A stretch of DNA of 64,000 nt from Wansuia hejianensis (GCF_014337215.1 NZ_CP060635.1:1687501-1751500), one strand, 5' to 3'; shown: positions 27,294 through 36,643, counted from the stretch's first letter. Numbers and translations are program-made. The notes: a model not told the origin generated them from the sequence alone.

Positions 27294-28307
27294 CTATATA
27301 ATCATTGGCTGTATCAGATTAAAGAAGTAGCCGACAATGATAATTCCTACCGTACAAATTGCAATGAAGATACCAAGCAATTTCGGTTTGACTGCCTTGC
27401 GAAGCATAATCATAGACGGCAAAGACAAAGTGGTAACTGCCATCATAAAGGACAGAACAACGCCGAGTAAAGCTCCCTTTGCAAGCAAAGCTTCCGCAAT
27501 CGGGATTGTTCCGAAAATATCCGCATACATTGGAACGCCTGCAATCGTTGCAAGAATAACACCAAATGGATTATTATCGCCAAGTACCTTCACAATAAAT
27601 TCTTCGGGTATCCAGTTGTGAATAATCGCTCCGATACCAACACCAATCAGAATATAAGGTATTACCTTTTTGGCGGTGGCAACAACCTGTTCCCACGCAT
27701 ATTTCAGACGGTCTTTGAAACGCAATTCTTCCTGTGGTACATCAAGCGACCGACCGTTACGGATAAATTCCTCCACTTGATTTTCAAGGTGTAATTTTTC
27801 AATCAGTGTGCCACCTGTGACAGCTATTATAAGTCCAAGTACCACATAGATAATTGCAACTTTCCATCCGAAAATGCTCATCAGCAGTACAAGACTTCCA
27901 AGGTCAACCATCGGAGAGGAAATGAGGAACGAAAAGGTTACGCCAAGCGGTAAACCAGCACTTGTAAATCCTATAAACAGAGGAATTGACGAACAGGAAC
28001 AAAACGGTGTTACCGTACCAAGCAGAGCAGCAATAATATTTGCCCATATTCCGTGAAATCTGCCAAGTATCTTTTTGGTTCTCTCTGGTGGGAAGTAGCT
28101 TTGAATATACGAGATAATCAAAATTAAAACGCACAGCAGAACAATTATTTTAATTGTATCATAGACAAAAAACTGAACACTGCTGCCAATCCTGCTTGTG
28201 GTATCTAAACCGCAAGCGTTCAAAATCGTGCCTATGAGCCGATTTAGCCATTGCATACCGAGGATTTCGTTTTGAAAGAAATCCCACGCTGTTTTAAACG
28301 CTTCCAT
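27294..28307 (-). CDS. arsP: ArsP/DUF318-type permease (organoarsenical efflux candidate)
   Basis: A 337-residue membrane protein of the DUF318 permease family with about eight to ten helices and the diagnostic TVTPFCSCSSIPLFIGFTSAG motif containing the cysteine pair, plus AGVPMYADIFGTIPIAEAL. ArsP members export trivalent organoarsenicals such as methylarsenite or roxarsone(III). Second gene of the operon, after arsR2. The exact substrate is inferred from family and context. Confidence 0.85.
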   Translation of the reverse strand: MEAFKTAWDFFQNEILGMQWLNRLIGTILNACGLDTTSRIGSSVQFFVYDTIKIIVLLCVLILIISYIQSYFPPERTKKILGRFHGIWANIIAALLGTVTPFCSCSSIPLFIGFTSAGLPLGVTFSFLISSPMVDLGSLVLLMSIFGWKVAIIYVVLGLIIAVTGGTLIEKLHLENQVEEFIRNGRSLDVPQEELRFKDRLKYAWEQVVATAKKVIPYILIGVGIGAIIHNWIPEEFIVKVLGDNNPFGVILATIAGVPMYADIFGTIPIAEALLAKGALLGVVLSFMMAVTTLSLPSMIMLRKAVKPKLLGIFIAICTVGIIIVGYFFNLIQPMII

Positions 28308-28396
28308 ATAAAACTCCCTCCATAAATAGATAAATTGAAAAGTTTCTATTTGTCTGCTTTTTTATAAGTCGTGCAGAAAAGATTTTGGAAATTCCC

Positions 28397-28714
28397 TTAC
28401 TTTTCATAACACGACTTATCGCTACAAGTATTACTTATACTTGTCAATTCCCGTAAGCATTTTACTGCATACTCTGTACCTTCTAATGAAATAGAGTAGT
28501 GCATCCATTTGCCTTCTTTTCTACCTATTACAATTCCAGAGTCACAAAGTATTTTCATATGATGTGATAGTGTGGGTTGTGTAACATTGATTTCCTCAAG
28601 AATTTTACAAGCACATTTTTCTCCTGTACTCAAGAGTTTGATAATGCGAATACGATTTTCATCACAAAATGCTTTAAAAATTGTTGCTGTTCTCTTTTCA
28701 TCAATATTCAACAA
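28397..28714 (-). CDS. arsR: ArsR/SmtB-family repressor (arsR2), TTG start
   Basis: A 105-residue winged-helix repressor with KCACKILEEI (CxC metal site) and VTQPTLSHHMKILCDSGIV (recognition helix); more cysteines lie at the C-terminus (TCSDKSC). No ATG is available: a GTG at 28720 is part of the ribosome site GGAGGTGATC, so TTG at 28714 (or 28711) must be the start. It is first in the whole arsenic operon and lies just behind a consensus promoter. Confidence 0.9.
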   Translation of the reverse strand: MLNIDEKRTATIFKAFCDENRIRIIKLLSTGEKCACKILEEINVTQPTLSHHMKILCDSGIVIGRKEGKWMHYSISLEGTEYAVKCLRELTSISNTCSDKSCYEK

Positions 28715-28746
28715 GATCACCTCCCATAGATGAATGTCTATATGTT

Positions 28747-28775
28747 ATTATATGCAACAGATAGATGTTTGTCAA
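28747..28775 (-). promoter_or_regulatory. promoter of the arsenic operon
   Basis: On the minus strand a perfect TTGACA (28770-28775) and perfect TATAAT (28747-28752) are 17 bp apart. ATAGA..TCTAT dyads around the start region are candidate sites for arsR2. Such a strong promoter needs tight repression, in line with two ArsR genes. Confidence 0.85.
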
Positions 28776-28831
28776 TAAGTTCTTGAAAATTTTTCAGATA
28801 TTTATGTACGGAGAGCGTAACTCTCCGTGAC

Positions 28832-30607
28832 TTAATAGGAAGGTGTCCCATAACCATAAATCGAGCTACTTCCAACTGTATATTGGTTTTGCCTGCAGGC
28901 ATCGCCAGAGTTGCCTTCCACGGTATAGACCGTGCCATTTTCGACACGCTCCACAATACCCACATGGTCGGTTTCTCCGTCGCCCTCCCAATCGAAAAAG
29001 ATAATATCGCCTGCCGACGGCTCATAGCTACGGTCTTGCCATTGTCCGTTTGACTTGAACCAGTTTGCACCGTCCACGCAGCCTGCAAATTTCGGGATAA
29101 GCCCGCTTTCGATATATCCGCATTGGTCGGCACACCACGACACAAAGCAGGCACACCATTCCACACGCCCGTCAAAGCCGTACCAACTCCAATAAGGCTG
29201 ACCACCCTCATTTCCGAGCTGTGTTAAGGCAACCTCAACAATGGCTTGGTTTCCTCCGCTTGTGAACGCCCGTCCGTATGGATAATACCGTAGCACATGA
29301 GCGACATACTGCGTATCGCCGTAGCTATCCCAACCTAACCGTGCCGCCTGCGTTGTAGAAAACTCCACCGCATTTGCATAAGAATAGCCGCCGTAATTAC
29401 TCTTAGCCCATGAAATATAGCCATTCCCGAAGTTGTATCCCTGCAAAGCGAGCTTGATATGCTCCATATCAATGGGATTTTCCACTTCGGCAGCGTTTAG
29501 GCATGCCGCTAAATTCTGAATGCCCACATTGATGGAATACTCTGGGTCGGTAATGCCGTTTGGCGTATTCGGATAACGGGTGTTGTAACCACACTCCGAT
29601 GCCTGCATAGGGTCGCTGCCTTGTCCGCCAGACTCCTGCATCATAACCGCCTTGATAAGCTCCACATATTCGGGGATACCGTGCTGTTTGGCGTACTGTT
29701 GTATCAATGGCTCATAGGCTTCCACCTGAGCACTGACAGGAGTATAGGCGTTGCTGCCGCTGCCACCGCCAAACAGGGAAACGGCACAGCCGAGCAGGAC
29801 AACAATGAGGATAATCACAACCGCAATCCAACCGCCTGCAATTAAAGCAGAAATCAGAGCTTTTGTTCCTGCAATAATCGCCTTGACTGCCGTAATGGTG
29901 GCTCTGACCGTGGCTTTCGTTGCTTCGGCTGTTGCCTTTGCGGTAGCTTTTGCTGCCTGTGTTGCCTGTTGAGTGGCTTTGGCAGAAGCCTTTGCCGCTG
30001 CCTGTGCCGTCTTTACTGATGTTTCCGTCGTTTTAATTGCCGCCTTAGAGGTCGCCTCTGCGGTTTTAATCCCTTTTTCAGTAATCTTGACCGTTCCTTT
30101 AGCGGTTGTTTTTACCGTTTTTTCTACATTTCGGGCTGTCGTCTTAATCGTCTTTTGCCCCTGCTGTCGGGTTTTTATCAACTGCGATTTTGCCGTCTGG
30201 GAAACATCGGGAGCAGAGGAACGACTTGCAGCCCCGTGTCGGATCTGCAAGCCGTGTTGTTCTGCCATATTCTGCGCCGCTTTGTGCTCTGCGGCTTTGG
30301 CGGCCCGTTTTTGCTTGAAATCGGCTATCTTATCCTTTGCTTTGACGATATTCTCCTGCGTGGTCTTAACACCTTTCTGACCCTGTTTGTTAAATTGATG
30401 GATGCCCTCGTCCTTTGCACGGTCTGCGGCATAAGAAATCCTGTCCGCAGCATACTCCGTGGCAGAGTTTTCATCAGCATAACAGCTCTGTTCCGCCTTG
30501 TCCTTTGTCTTGGCATAAGCGGTTTTCATTCGCTCTGAAGCAATGGCGGCTTTGTCTATGGTCTTAATCGTGCCTCTGACCGCATCTCTGGTTTTAATAT
30601 CAGCCAT
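28832..30607 (-). CDS. conjugation-associated lysozyme-like/CHAP peptidoglycan hydrolase
   Basis: A 591-residue protein in four parts: a long Lys/Ala/Thr-rich helical N-terminus with many KTT/KAT repeats (residues 1-240); one membrane segment IAVVIILIVVLLGCAVSLF; a lysozyme-like domain with catalytic Glu in MMQESGGQGSDPMQ; and a C-terminal CHAP domain with Cys in EWCACFVSWC and His in TDHVGIVE. It is the Orf14/CwlT-type wall hydrolase of Gram-positive conjugation systems, opening the wall for the transfer channel. Confidence 0.88.
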   Translation of the reverse strand: MADIKTRDAVRGTIKTIDKAAIASERMKTAYAKTKDKAEQSCYADENSATEYAADRISYAADRAKDEGIHQFNKQGQKGVKTTQENIVKAKDKIADFKQKRAAKAAEHKAAQNMAEQHGLQIRHGAASRSSAPDVSQTAKSQLIKTRQQGQKTIKTTARNVEKTVKTTAKGTVKITEKGIKTAEATSKAAIKTTETSVKTAQAAAKASAKATQQATQAAKATAKATAEATKATVRATITAVKAIIAGTKALISALIAGGWIAVVIILIVVLLGCAVSLFGGGSGSNAYTPVSAQVEAYEPLIQQYAKQHGIPEYVELIKAVMMQESGGQGSDPMQASECGYNTRYPNTPNGITDPEYSINVGIQNLAACLNAAEVENPIDMEHIKLALQGYNFGNGYISWAKSNYGGYSYANAVEFSTTQAARLGWDSYGDTQYVAHVLRYYPYGRAFTSGGNQAIVEVALTQLGNEGGQPYWSWYGFDGRVEWCACFVSWCADQCGYIESGLIPKFAGCVDGANWFKSNGQWQDRSYEPSAGDIIFFDWEGDGETDHVGIVERVENGTVYTVEGNSGDACRQNQYTVGSSSIYGYGTPSY

Positions 30608-30642
30608 AGAAAACCTCCTTTCCCAGAGGATTTGCGTTCAAA

Positions 30643-31416
30643 TCAGCCTACCTTTTTTGCCACCACGACGAGCCTGCCGTTCTGTGCGGAGTATTCACAG
30701 GTGGAAAGGGTAATGAGCCTGTCGCCGTATTCGGCGGTCACGCCTGTGTCATACAAGGCAAGTTCCTTGCACTTCCCGACATAGGCATCAAATTCTTCCT
30801 CATTCTCCGCATCAACAAAATCATAGTAACGGTAGCCCTCAGAGCTGTACGCCACGGTCTTGAACACGGCGACGATTTCATATTCTGCCTGCTCTGTGAG
30901 AGTATCAAACTGAATGGTCTTGTGTTCCTCATAAAGGCTTTTGGATTTGTAATTCTCCAAAGCACCGAACATCTTTCCACCCTTGATGTGATGACCGTAT
31001 ATAACCAGATTGTCGCTTGTGGCAATATCGCAATTCTCCTGCACATAAGGCGTACCTAAATCACTGTATTCCTTTTCAAAATTGTGCTTCAGATAAAAAT
31101 TCGGGTTATTCTTGCTTTGCATCACGGGATAGTTGATTGTTGTGCCGGCAATGGAAATCCAACCGACCATATCCTCATTCTGCATATACAATTCCTGATA
31201 CTTGGCAAGCACATCGTCTCCCTCGCTGGCAGGGGCATCGTCTGGTACGATTTCCTCCGTGGGAGCCTGCTCTACCATTTCGGCAATCTCTTCAAAGGCT
31301 TCCGTCTGCTCGTCCACCTGTGCATAGTGATGACAAATACGGAAGCCGCAAAAAGCCGCCATACCTAACATGCACACTGCGGCGGCAACACAGATAATAG
31401 ATTTATAATTCTTCAT
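30643..31416 (-). CDS. srtB: class B sortase
   Basis: A 257-residue membrane-anchored transpeptidase: N-terminal helix SIICVAAAVCMLGMAAFCGF, catalytic His in VIYGHHIKGGKMFG, catalytic Cys in ITLSTCEYS (TLxTC) and the following Arg in GRLVVVAKK. Start taken at ATG 31416 with AAGGA upstream. Class B sortases are regular members of CD1110-type elements; no LPXTG/NPQTN substrate gene is visible here. Confidence 0.9.
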   Translation of the reverse strand: MKNYKSIICVAAAVCMLGMAAFCGFRICHHYAQVDEQTEAFEEIAEMVEQAPTEEIVPDDAPASEGDDVLAKYQELYMQNEDMVGWISIAGTTINYPVMQSKNNPNFYLKHNFEKEYSDLGTPYVQENCDIATSDNLVIYGHHIKGGKMFGALENYKSKSLYEEHKTIQFDTLTEQAEYEIVAVFKTVAYSSEGYRYYDFVDAENEEEFDAYVGKCKELALYDTGVTAEYGDRLITLSTCEYSAQNGRLVVVAKKVG

Positions 31417-31430
31417 AGGCTTTTCCTTTC

Positions 31431-31835
31431 TTATCTTGAAATTTCCGTCTGCTTTCTGGGAGCAGAAAGCTCCCTGCAATATTCGGGGTATCTGACCTTG
31501 ATACCCTCCATAAAGTAGGGAGTAAACTCACAGCAGAACAATTCCTCTGGCGTGAAATACCGTTCCCGTCCTTCCTCTGCGTACCCGTTCCAGAGATTAA
31601 AAGCAAGGTGGCATACCTTGACTGTGCCGCTTGTCTGCCAGCCGCCGTGCATACCCTCTGGCTCGATGCAGTCCTCCTTGAAATTAAACATCTGGTTGAT
31701 ATTCGCCCTCGTTTCCGAAGCGATACCCATTACATAGAAAAACGCCCTGTGATAGCAGTCGTTCACACTGCATTTCATCATATTTTCCAGAAAAAAATCC
31801 CGATGGGCTGTATCACGGAATTTAATCTCAGCCAT
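31431..31835 (-). CDS. DUF6075-like conserved element protein
   Basis: A 134-residue soluble protein, rich in aromatic residues, starting MAEIKFRDTAHRDFFLENM. It resembles the family of unknown function (DUF6075) usually found between sortase and VirB4 genes in this type of element. No catalytic motif can be named. Confidence 0.65.
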   Translation of the reverse strand: MAEIKFRDTAHRDFFLENMMKCSVNDCYHRAFFYVMGIASETRANINQMFNFKEDCIEPEGMHGGWQTSGTVKVCHLAFNLWNGYAEEGRERYFTPEELFCCEFTPYFMEGIKVRYPEYCRELSAPRKQTEISR

Positions 31836-31850
31836 AAAAGACCTCCTTTC

Positions 31851-34184
31851 TTAGACCTCCCCGAACTTGGTTGTCATCAATTTATAAAGCTCGGTATTGC
31901 GTGGAAACTTATTGACAAACGGCACAAGGGAGCTGCCAACTTTCAAAAGCCCCTGACCTGCACCGACATTCGTGATATAGCTCATCTGAAGGTCGGAAAT
32001 GTTAAGGAGCTTGGCAAGCTCAAGCCTGTCCGTGGACGCTTGGTTGAGCATAATGATAAACTCGGAGTTCGCAAGCATCGTCCTCGCCGTATGGCTCTGC
32101 AATAGGTCGTCCACATTCTGGGTGATACCCGTACAGTACGCACCGTACTTACGCACACGCTTCCAGAGGGTAAAGAGGAAGTTTGCAGAGTATTCATGCT
32201 GGAACAGCAGATAAATCTCGTCAATGAAAATAAAAGTGTTTCTGCCTTTGGCTCTGTTCTGCGTTATACGGTTTAAGATGATGTCAAGCACGACAAGCAT
32301 ACCGATAGGCTGTAACTGCTTGCCCAAATCCAGAATGTCATAGCAGATAAGACGGCTGTGGGTATCAACATTCGTGTGCTTTGCAAAGGTATTAAGCGAC
32401 CCGTCCGTAAACAGCTCTATCGCAAGGGCGATTTCCTGTGCTTCTGGCTCATTCTGCTTTAACAGCTCCTCACGGAAGTCCTGCAAGGTGGGCGGCGTTC
32501 CCATATAGTTGCCCTGCTGATAGTAGCGGTACACACTTGCCGTACAGCGGTCAATGATGGATTTCTGCTTTGCTCCCAAGTTCGTGCCGCCGATGAGCTG
32601 TTCGCAAAGGGATAAAATAAACTCCGATTTCAAAATGACGGGGTTTGCACCGTCACCGTAATCGGAGTTCATATCCATAGCATTGATGTGATTTTCACTT
32701 GTCGCAGAGATATGAATGACCTCTCCCTGCATTGCTTTAACAAGCGGGGAATATTCACGCTCTGGGTCAATGATGATTATATCGGCATTAGGGTCGGTCA
32801 GAATGATATTCGTCATTTCTTCCTTTGCGGTAAAGGATTTACCTGCACCCGACACACCAAGAATAAAGGAATTGCCGTTAAGGAGCTGCCTGCGGTTGGC
32901 GATAATCATATTTTTGCTGATGACATTATGACCGTAATACACACCGTTTTCGTGGTAAATTTCCTGCACACGGAACGGGATAAACACTGCAAGGCTCTCT
33001 GTTGTGAGGGTACGCAGGGCATCTATCTTCCGTACACCAAATGGCAGAGCTGTATTCAATCCGTCCATCTGCTGATATTTCAGCACCGCAAACTGGCACA
33101 AGTGCTTTCTTGCGGTAGTTAAGAGAGCTTCTGTATCATTGTCGAGCTGCTCCTTGGTATCTGCTGTATGCACCATAGTCAGCACGGCAAACATCATTCT
33201 CTGGTCACGGGTCGTCAAATCGTCCAGAAATTCCTTGCTTTCTTTTCGCTGCTGTTCCAAATCATAGGGGATAACGGCAGAAAAATTGTTGTTCTGGTTC
33301 TGCTTCCTCTGCCAATTCGTGATATTGGTTTCCACACCAAGCAGACGGTTTTCCACCTCCCGCACGGCTTCGTCCGTGGGAACGGGTATAATGTCAACAG
33401 ACAACATCATATTCCTGTTCAGCTCACAAAGCTCCGCCACCATACTGTCCTTGATATAGGCGGCGTATTCTCTGAGGAAAATCACACGCCCGTATCTATC
33501 GCCCATACGGAAGTAGTCGCTCTCAAATTCAAAGGTATCGGGGCAGATAAAATCCTTGAAATCGTGACCTTTCCGCATCGTCTGGGTAATATCGAAGTGG
33601 AACGCTGTTTCTTCTCCTGTACGATAGAAGTCGTGGAAGATACGCAGCTTGTCGCCTGCGTCCAGTTCCACACACTTCGACCCCAGACGGTTAAAGTGGG
33701 CGATAAGGTCAGCACCCACACGGGCGAAGTAGTTTCGTGCTTCCTCGATATTCTTCTTGCAGACAGATACGGTTACATACTTATCCTGTACGATGGAATT
33801 AGCCCCTGTCGCCTTATCCAGAAGCATTTTGTTGTATTCCTTACGGTACTTATCCAGACCGTCATCAGCCATCGGAATTAAGATGGTCTGTTCAAAATCA
33901 GCTTTGTTCAAGCGACGGTTGTTGATAGTGAGCTTTGTGGTCGCACCGCTGTCAAGGGAATTTAGAAGCTCCGAGTATTCAAGGAACATCGCTTCCTTAT
34001 CCTCACGGCTTGCCACGGCATAGTTTATATCCTCAAACTTAAAGGTCTTTGCGTACTTGTTCCTGCCGACAAGGAAAATGCCGTCCTCCCAGATTGTCTT
34101 AATCGGGATAACATTCTGTACCGACTTCGGCACGACAAACTTTTCCCTGTCCTGCTTGAACAGATTTTTAAGAGTTTTCAGCAT
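31851..34184 (-). CDS. VirB4-like conjugal transfer ATPase
   Basis: A 777-residue ATPase of the CD1110 VirB4 family. Walker A LGVSGAGKSFTA near residue 440, Walker B TFIFIDEIYLLF near 648, and the downstream GITQNVDDLLQS arm. It powers the type IV secretion channel. The start overlaps the end of the PrgI gene by 17 nt. Length is complete. Confidence 0.93.
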   Translation of the reverse strand: MLKTLKNLFKQDREKFVVPKSVQNVIPIKTIWEDGIFLVGRNKYAKTFKFEDINYAVASREDKEAMFLEYSELLNSLDSGATTKLTINNRRLNKADFEQTILIPMADDGLDKYRKEYNKMLLDKATGANSIVQDKYVTVSVCKKNIEEARNYFARVGADLIAHFNRLGSKCVELDAGDKLRIFHDFYRTGEETAFHFDITQTMRKGHDFKDFICPDTFEFESDYFRMGDRYGRVIFLREYAAYIKDSMVAELCELNRNMMLSVDIIPVPTDEAVREVENRLLGVETNITNWQRKQNQNNNFSAVIPYDLEQQRKESKEFLDDLTTRDQRMMFAVLTMVHTADTKEQLDNDTEALLTTARKHLCQFAVLKYQQMDGLNTALPFGVRKIDALRTLTTESLAVFIPFRVQEIYHENGVYYGHNVISKNMIIANRRQLLNGNSFILGVSGAGKSFTAKEEMTNIILTDPNADIIIIDPEREYSPLVKAMQGEVIHISATSENHINAMDMNSDYGDGANPVILKSEFILSLCEQLIGGTNLGAKQKSIIDRCTASVYRYYQQGNYMGTPPTLQDFREELLKQNEPEAQEIALAIELFTDGSLNTFAKHTNVDTHSRLICYDILDLGKQLQPIGMLVVLDIILNRITQNRAKGRNTFIFIDEIYLLFQHEYSANFLFTLWKRVRKYGAYCTGITQNVDDLLQSHTARTMLANSEFIIMLNQASTDRLELAKLLNISDLQMSYITNVGAGQGLLKVGSSLVPFVNKFPRNTELYKLMTTKFGEV

Positions 34185-34620
34185 TGTTTACCTCCTTGCT
34201 GCGTTTCGCTTTTTTCTTTTTCGATTTCTTTGGTTTTGGCGTCCTGCCTTTCTGCTTTTTCCGTACTGTCGTCAACCCTTTTTCATAGGCTTCAATGGTT
34301 GGCTTCATCGTTTCATAATAGAGATTATCTGGCAGGAACATCAGCTTTTTCGGCATCAGAAATTCTGATTTAATCCACGCCCAGACAAACTGCTCTGCGG
34401 TCATACCGTTGTATTTGATAAATCCCATAGCCGCAAAGGGGAACGCACCTAAGATACAAACCCAACTGAGGGTTTCCGTACCAAACCGTGGACGGAGAAG
34501 GAAATACAAACCCACCGCCACGCCGCAGGCAAGGACAGAAAAAATGAACTGTCTGAGGGACAGTCCAAAAAACATACTCTCCGTATAATTACGGATTTCC
34601 TTATTTATCTTGACTTCCAA
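34168..34620 (-). CDS. PrgI family protein (VirB3-like)
   Basis: A 150-residue membrane protein: a conserved N-terminus MEVKINKEIRNYTESMFFGLS, two adjacent transmembrane segments (residues about 25-65) and a strongly basic C-terminal tail (KKQKGRTPKPKKSKKKKAKR). PrgI proteins are the VirB3 counterpart of Gram-positive secretion systems and always precede VirB4, as here. Confidence 0.88.
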   Translation of the reverse strand: MEVKINKEIRNYTESMFFGLSLRQFIFSVLACGVAVGLYFLLRPRFGTETLSWVCILGAFPFAAMGFIKYNGMTAEQFVWAWIKSEFLMPKKLMFLPDNLYYETMKPTIEAYEKGLTTVRKKQKGRTPKPKKSKKKKAKRSKEVNNAENS

Positions 34621-34634
34621 TCATAGCACCTCCC

Positions 34635-35471
34635 TTACAAGCCCATCATTTCTCTTACAACACGGTCTGCCATTTTGACCGCACCGACAAGGACGAGCAT
34701 ATTGAACACAAGCTCCCCGATATAGCTCCACACCATAGATACCGCAGCCGCATCGGGATTGACTACGGGCGGAGAAGAAGCAAACAGGGAAAAGATAATG
34801 CAGGCAAGCACGATAACCGCACCTTCAAGGCATACAGCGGCATAGCTCTTAATGAAGCTCTTGCCGACGCTCTGGCTCGGCTCTCCCGCAAAAGCGGAAA
34901 GGGGTACGGGTGCTATGGCAGTATAGATATACAGCTTGAAAAACCTGCCGTATACCGACATAATCATTATGAATGACAGCACCGTAATAAACAGTCCGCC
35001 TATTAGCGTGACCGCCCATAGCGGGATACTCTCAAAAAATCCGCAGTCTTCAACTGCTGTCACGATTTCCTGCGGCAACACCGTCTGCTGTGCCGAGCCA
35101 AAGCCTGCGGCATTCATAATCGTGGAAATCATACCCTGCACAATCTTAAACAGTGCCATCATCAGTTCTAATCCATAGGTCACTGCACCTTTGGCAATGG
35201 CAAAGCGGATAAACAGCTTCAACGCCTGCTCTGGTCGCTTGACTTCTGCAAAATTTCCGCAGGTACGCATTACACCCACAACAAAGAACAGCACGAGCAG
35301 GGCAAGTCCGATAGCCTGCATCGCACCGTGAATATCCACGATGACATTCCATATCGTGCCGCCCTTAAAATTCTCTGGGGATTGGGTAATGAGCTGCCAT
35401 ATCTCGGCTAATTTCTCATTCCAAGTGTTTAGGGCGTTCTCTAAATTCTGTACCACCCAGTTATCAGACAT
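34635..35471 (-). CDS. VirB6/TrbL-like transfer channel protein
   Basis: A 278-residue polytopic membrane protein with about six helices, starting MSDNWVVQNLENALNTWNEKL. The central GRFFKLYIYTAIAPVPLSAFAGE and C-terminal ADRVVREMMGL are typical of the VirB6-like component of CD0411/CD1110-type elements. Forms part of the inner-membrane channel. Confidence 0.85.
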   Translation of the reverse strand: MSDNWVVQNLENALNTWNEKLAEIWQLITQSPENFKGGTIWNVIVDIHGAMQAIGLALLVLFFVVGVMRTCGNFAEVKRPEQALKLFIRFAIAKGAVTYGLELMMALFKIVQGMISTIMNAAGFGSAQQTVLPQEIVTAVEDCGFFESIPLWAVTLIGGLFITVLSFIMIMSVYGRFFKLYIYTAIAPVPLSAFAGEPSQSVGKSFIKSYAAVCLEGAVIVLACIIFSLFASSPPVVNPDAAAVSMVWSYIGELVFNMLVLVGAVKMADRVVREMMGL

Positions 35472-35494
35472 TTGACCACCTCCTTGATGATATT

Positions 35495-35542
35495 AGATAA
35501 CGGGAGCGAGTTCCGCACTCAGCGGATCTGCTCCCGTTATCT
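35495..35542. terminator. long hairpin between Maff2 and VirB6-like genes
   Basis: A perfect 13-bp outer stem (AGATAACGGGAGC and complement) with an inner 5-bp stem (TCCGC/GCGGA). On the transcribed minus strand it is followed by TAATATCATC, not a T run, so it is better seen as an mRNA-stabilising or partial-termination hairpin that would keep the small Maff2 product in excess over downstream genes. Confidence 0.6.
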
Positions 35543-35566
35543 TTCGTCTTGTGTCAGTCTGTTATC

Positions 35567-35923
35567 TTAGCCTGTGATAAGAGTCAAGATTTCTTTTGCG
35601 AAGGTAATGACAACGCCGCCTGCAAGGGTCAAAAAGCCGTTAGCTCTCTGGGACGGGTCGTGGGATTTGAGGGAAAGACCAATCTGCACGATACCAAAGC
35701 CGAGCATAATCATACCGACAGCCCTCACCAGACCGAAAATGAAATCGGACAGATTGTTGACTACCTGAATAGGGTCATTGGCAGCAAAGGCGGTTACGGA
35801 AGTACCAAGCACAAATGTCATTGCCATAACAGCCATACAGTAATAGCGGAAGCCTTTCTTAACCTTTCCAGTCATCGGCAGCTTCGTGGTTTTCTTGTTC
35901 TCGTTCTTCTTAAAAAGTTTCAT
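35567..35923 (-). CDS. Maff2-family protein (VirB2 pilin-like)
   Basis: A 118-residue protein with a basic N-terminus, a signal-like helix ending in SVTAFA-AND, then two hydrophobic segments separated by a short loop (LKSHDPSQRANG). This is the Maff2 family, with the size and topology of VirB2-type pilins. Strong GGAGGATTT site. Confidence 0.85.
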   Translation of the reverse strand: MKLFKKNENKKTTKLPMTGKVKKGFRYYCMAVMAMTFVLGTSVTAFAANDPIQVVNNLSDFIFGLVRAVGMIMLGFGIVQIGLSLKSHDPSQRANGFLTLAGGVVITFAKEILTLITG

Positions 35924-35937
35924 AGGGTAAATCCTCC

Positions 35938-36383
35938 TTATAAATTGAATATTTCTTCCAAGTCCTCATCGGACAGAAGCTCATAGGAAGTGCTGACAGA
36001 TTTCACGCTCACGGCGTTATCTGGAATATCACTGTCAAACACAAGGGTTGCAACAGCCTGCGTAGGCTCTCCGTGGATATACGGCGGTTGCCCTCCGTCA
36101 GCCGTCAGCTTCACATTCGGGTGCTTCAAGATGTCATACTTGAGGTCCATAACGGGGCGTTCTCCACGCACAAAAAGAAGTGCGTAACGGTTATCAAGCA
36201 TACGCACTTCGTCTGGGGTCATCAGCTCACGCCCCGAAATCTGATAATTTGTTGAATAGTTACCACTTCGCCCAGAGCTTTTCCCGTAGGTGTTGGTATC
36301 AATGGTTTCCTTGCCCAAAAGCTCTGACACATATTTGTGGGTGCTTTGCTCGTTGCCGCCCAGATACAGAAACTCATCATGAG
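35938..36383 (-). pseudogene. VirD4-like coupling protein, C-terminal fragment
   Basis: The minus frame reads DEFLYLGGNEQSTHKYVSEL and continues through ISGRELMTPDEVRMLDNRYA, the C-terminal part of the type IV coupling ATPase of CD1115 type. The stop is intact, but the gene is interrupted one or two codons before DEFLY by the 3' end of a group II intron. The upstream part with the Walker motifs is nowhere in the window, so no functional coupling protein can be made. Confidence 0.85.
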
Positions 36384-36643
36384 GTAAGGTTCAGCTTGTC
36401 CTTTACAGGACTTGCATCCCCTCCCTCCCAAACCGCACGTACACCTCTCGATGTATACGGCTTTCCGCTTATTATATTTGCGGTATTAAGAATGAATCAG
36501 TTTATGACATTCGGGGCATACCACAAGAGTTTTCCGTCTCCTTTTGCGCATAAGGAGTACCCACTCCGCATTGCCCTTTAAGTCTTTTAGTTTCTTTACT
36601 TGATGAATTTCCAGATTTCTGCAATTGATGTCGTATAAATAAA
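36384..36643 (-). mobile_element. group II intron, 3' remnant
   Basis: On the minus strand the order is: end of an intron-encoded protein, domain V (36430-36461, beginning AGCCGTATACATCGAGAGG with the GAGA tetraloop and ending GTGCGGTT), domain VI (about 36388-36425) and a 3' end in ..CCTTAC, followed directly by coupling-protein codons. The 5' end, domains I-III and most of the protein are missing, cut off by the IS3-family element at 36644. It cannot splice, so the host gene stays broken. Confidence 0.82.
36486..36643 (-). pseudogene. group II intron reverse transcriptase/maturase, C-terminal HNH fragment
   Basis: The frame gives INCRNLEIHQVKKLKDLKG, then RRKTLVVCPECHKLIH, the HNH endonuclease end of LtrA-type intron proteins. 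The rest of the protein was removed at the IS boundary. Confidence 0.75.

Noticed and set aside
29621..30538. Plus-strand frames opposite the CHAP hydrolase
   Set aside because: Caused by the Ala/Lys/Thr-rich repetitive coding sequence on the other strand.
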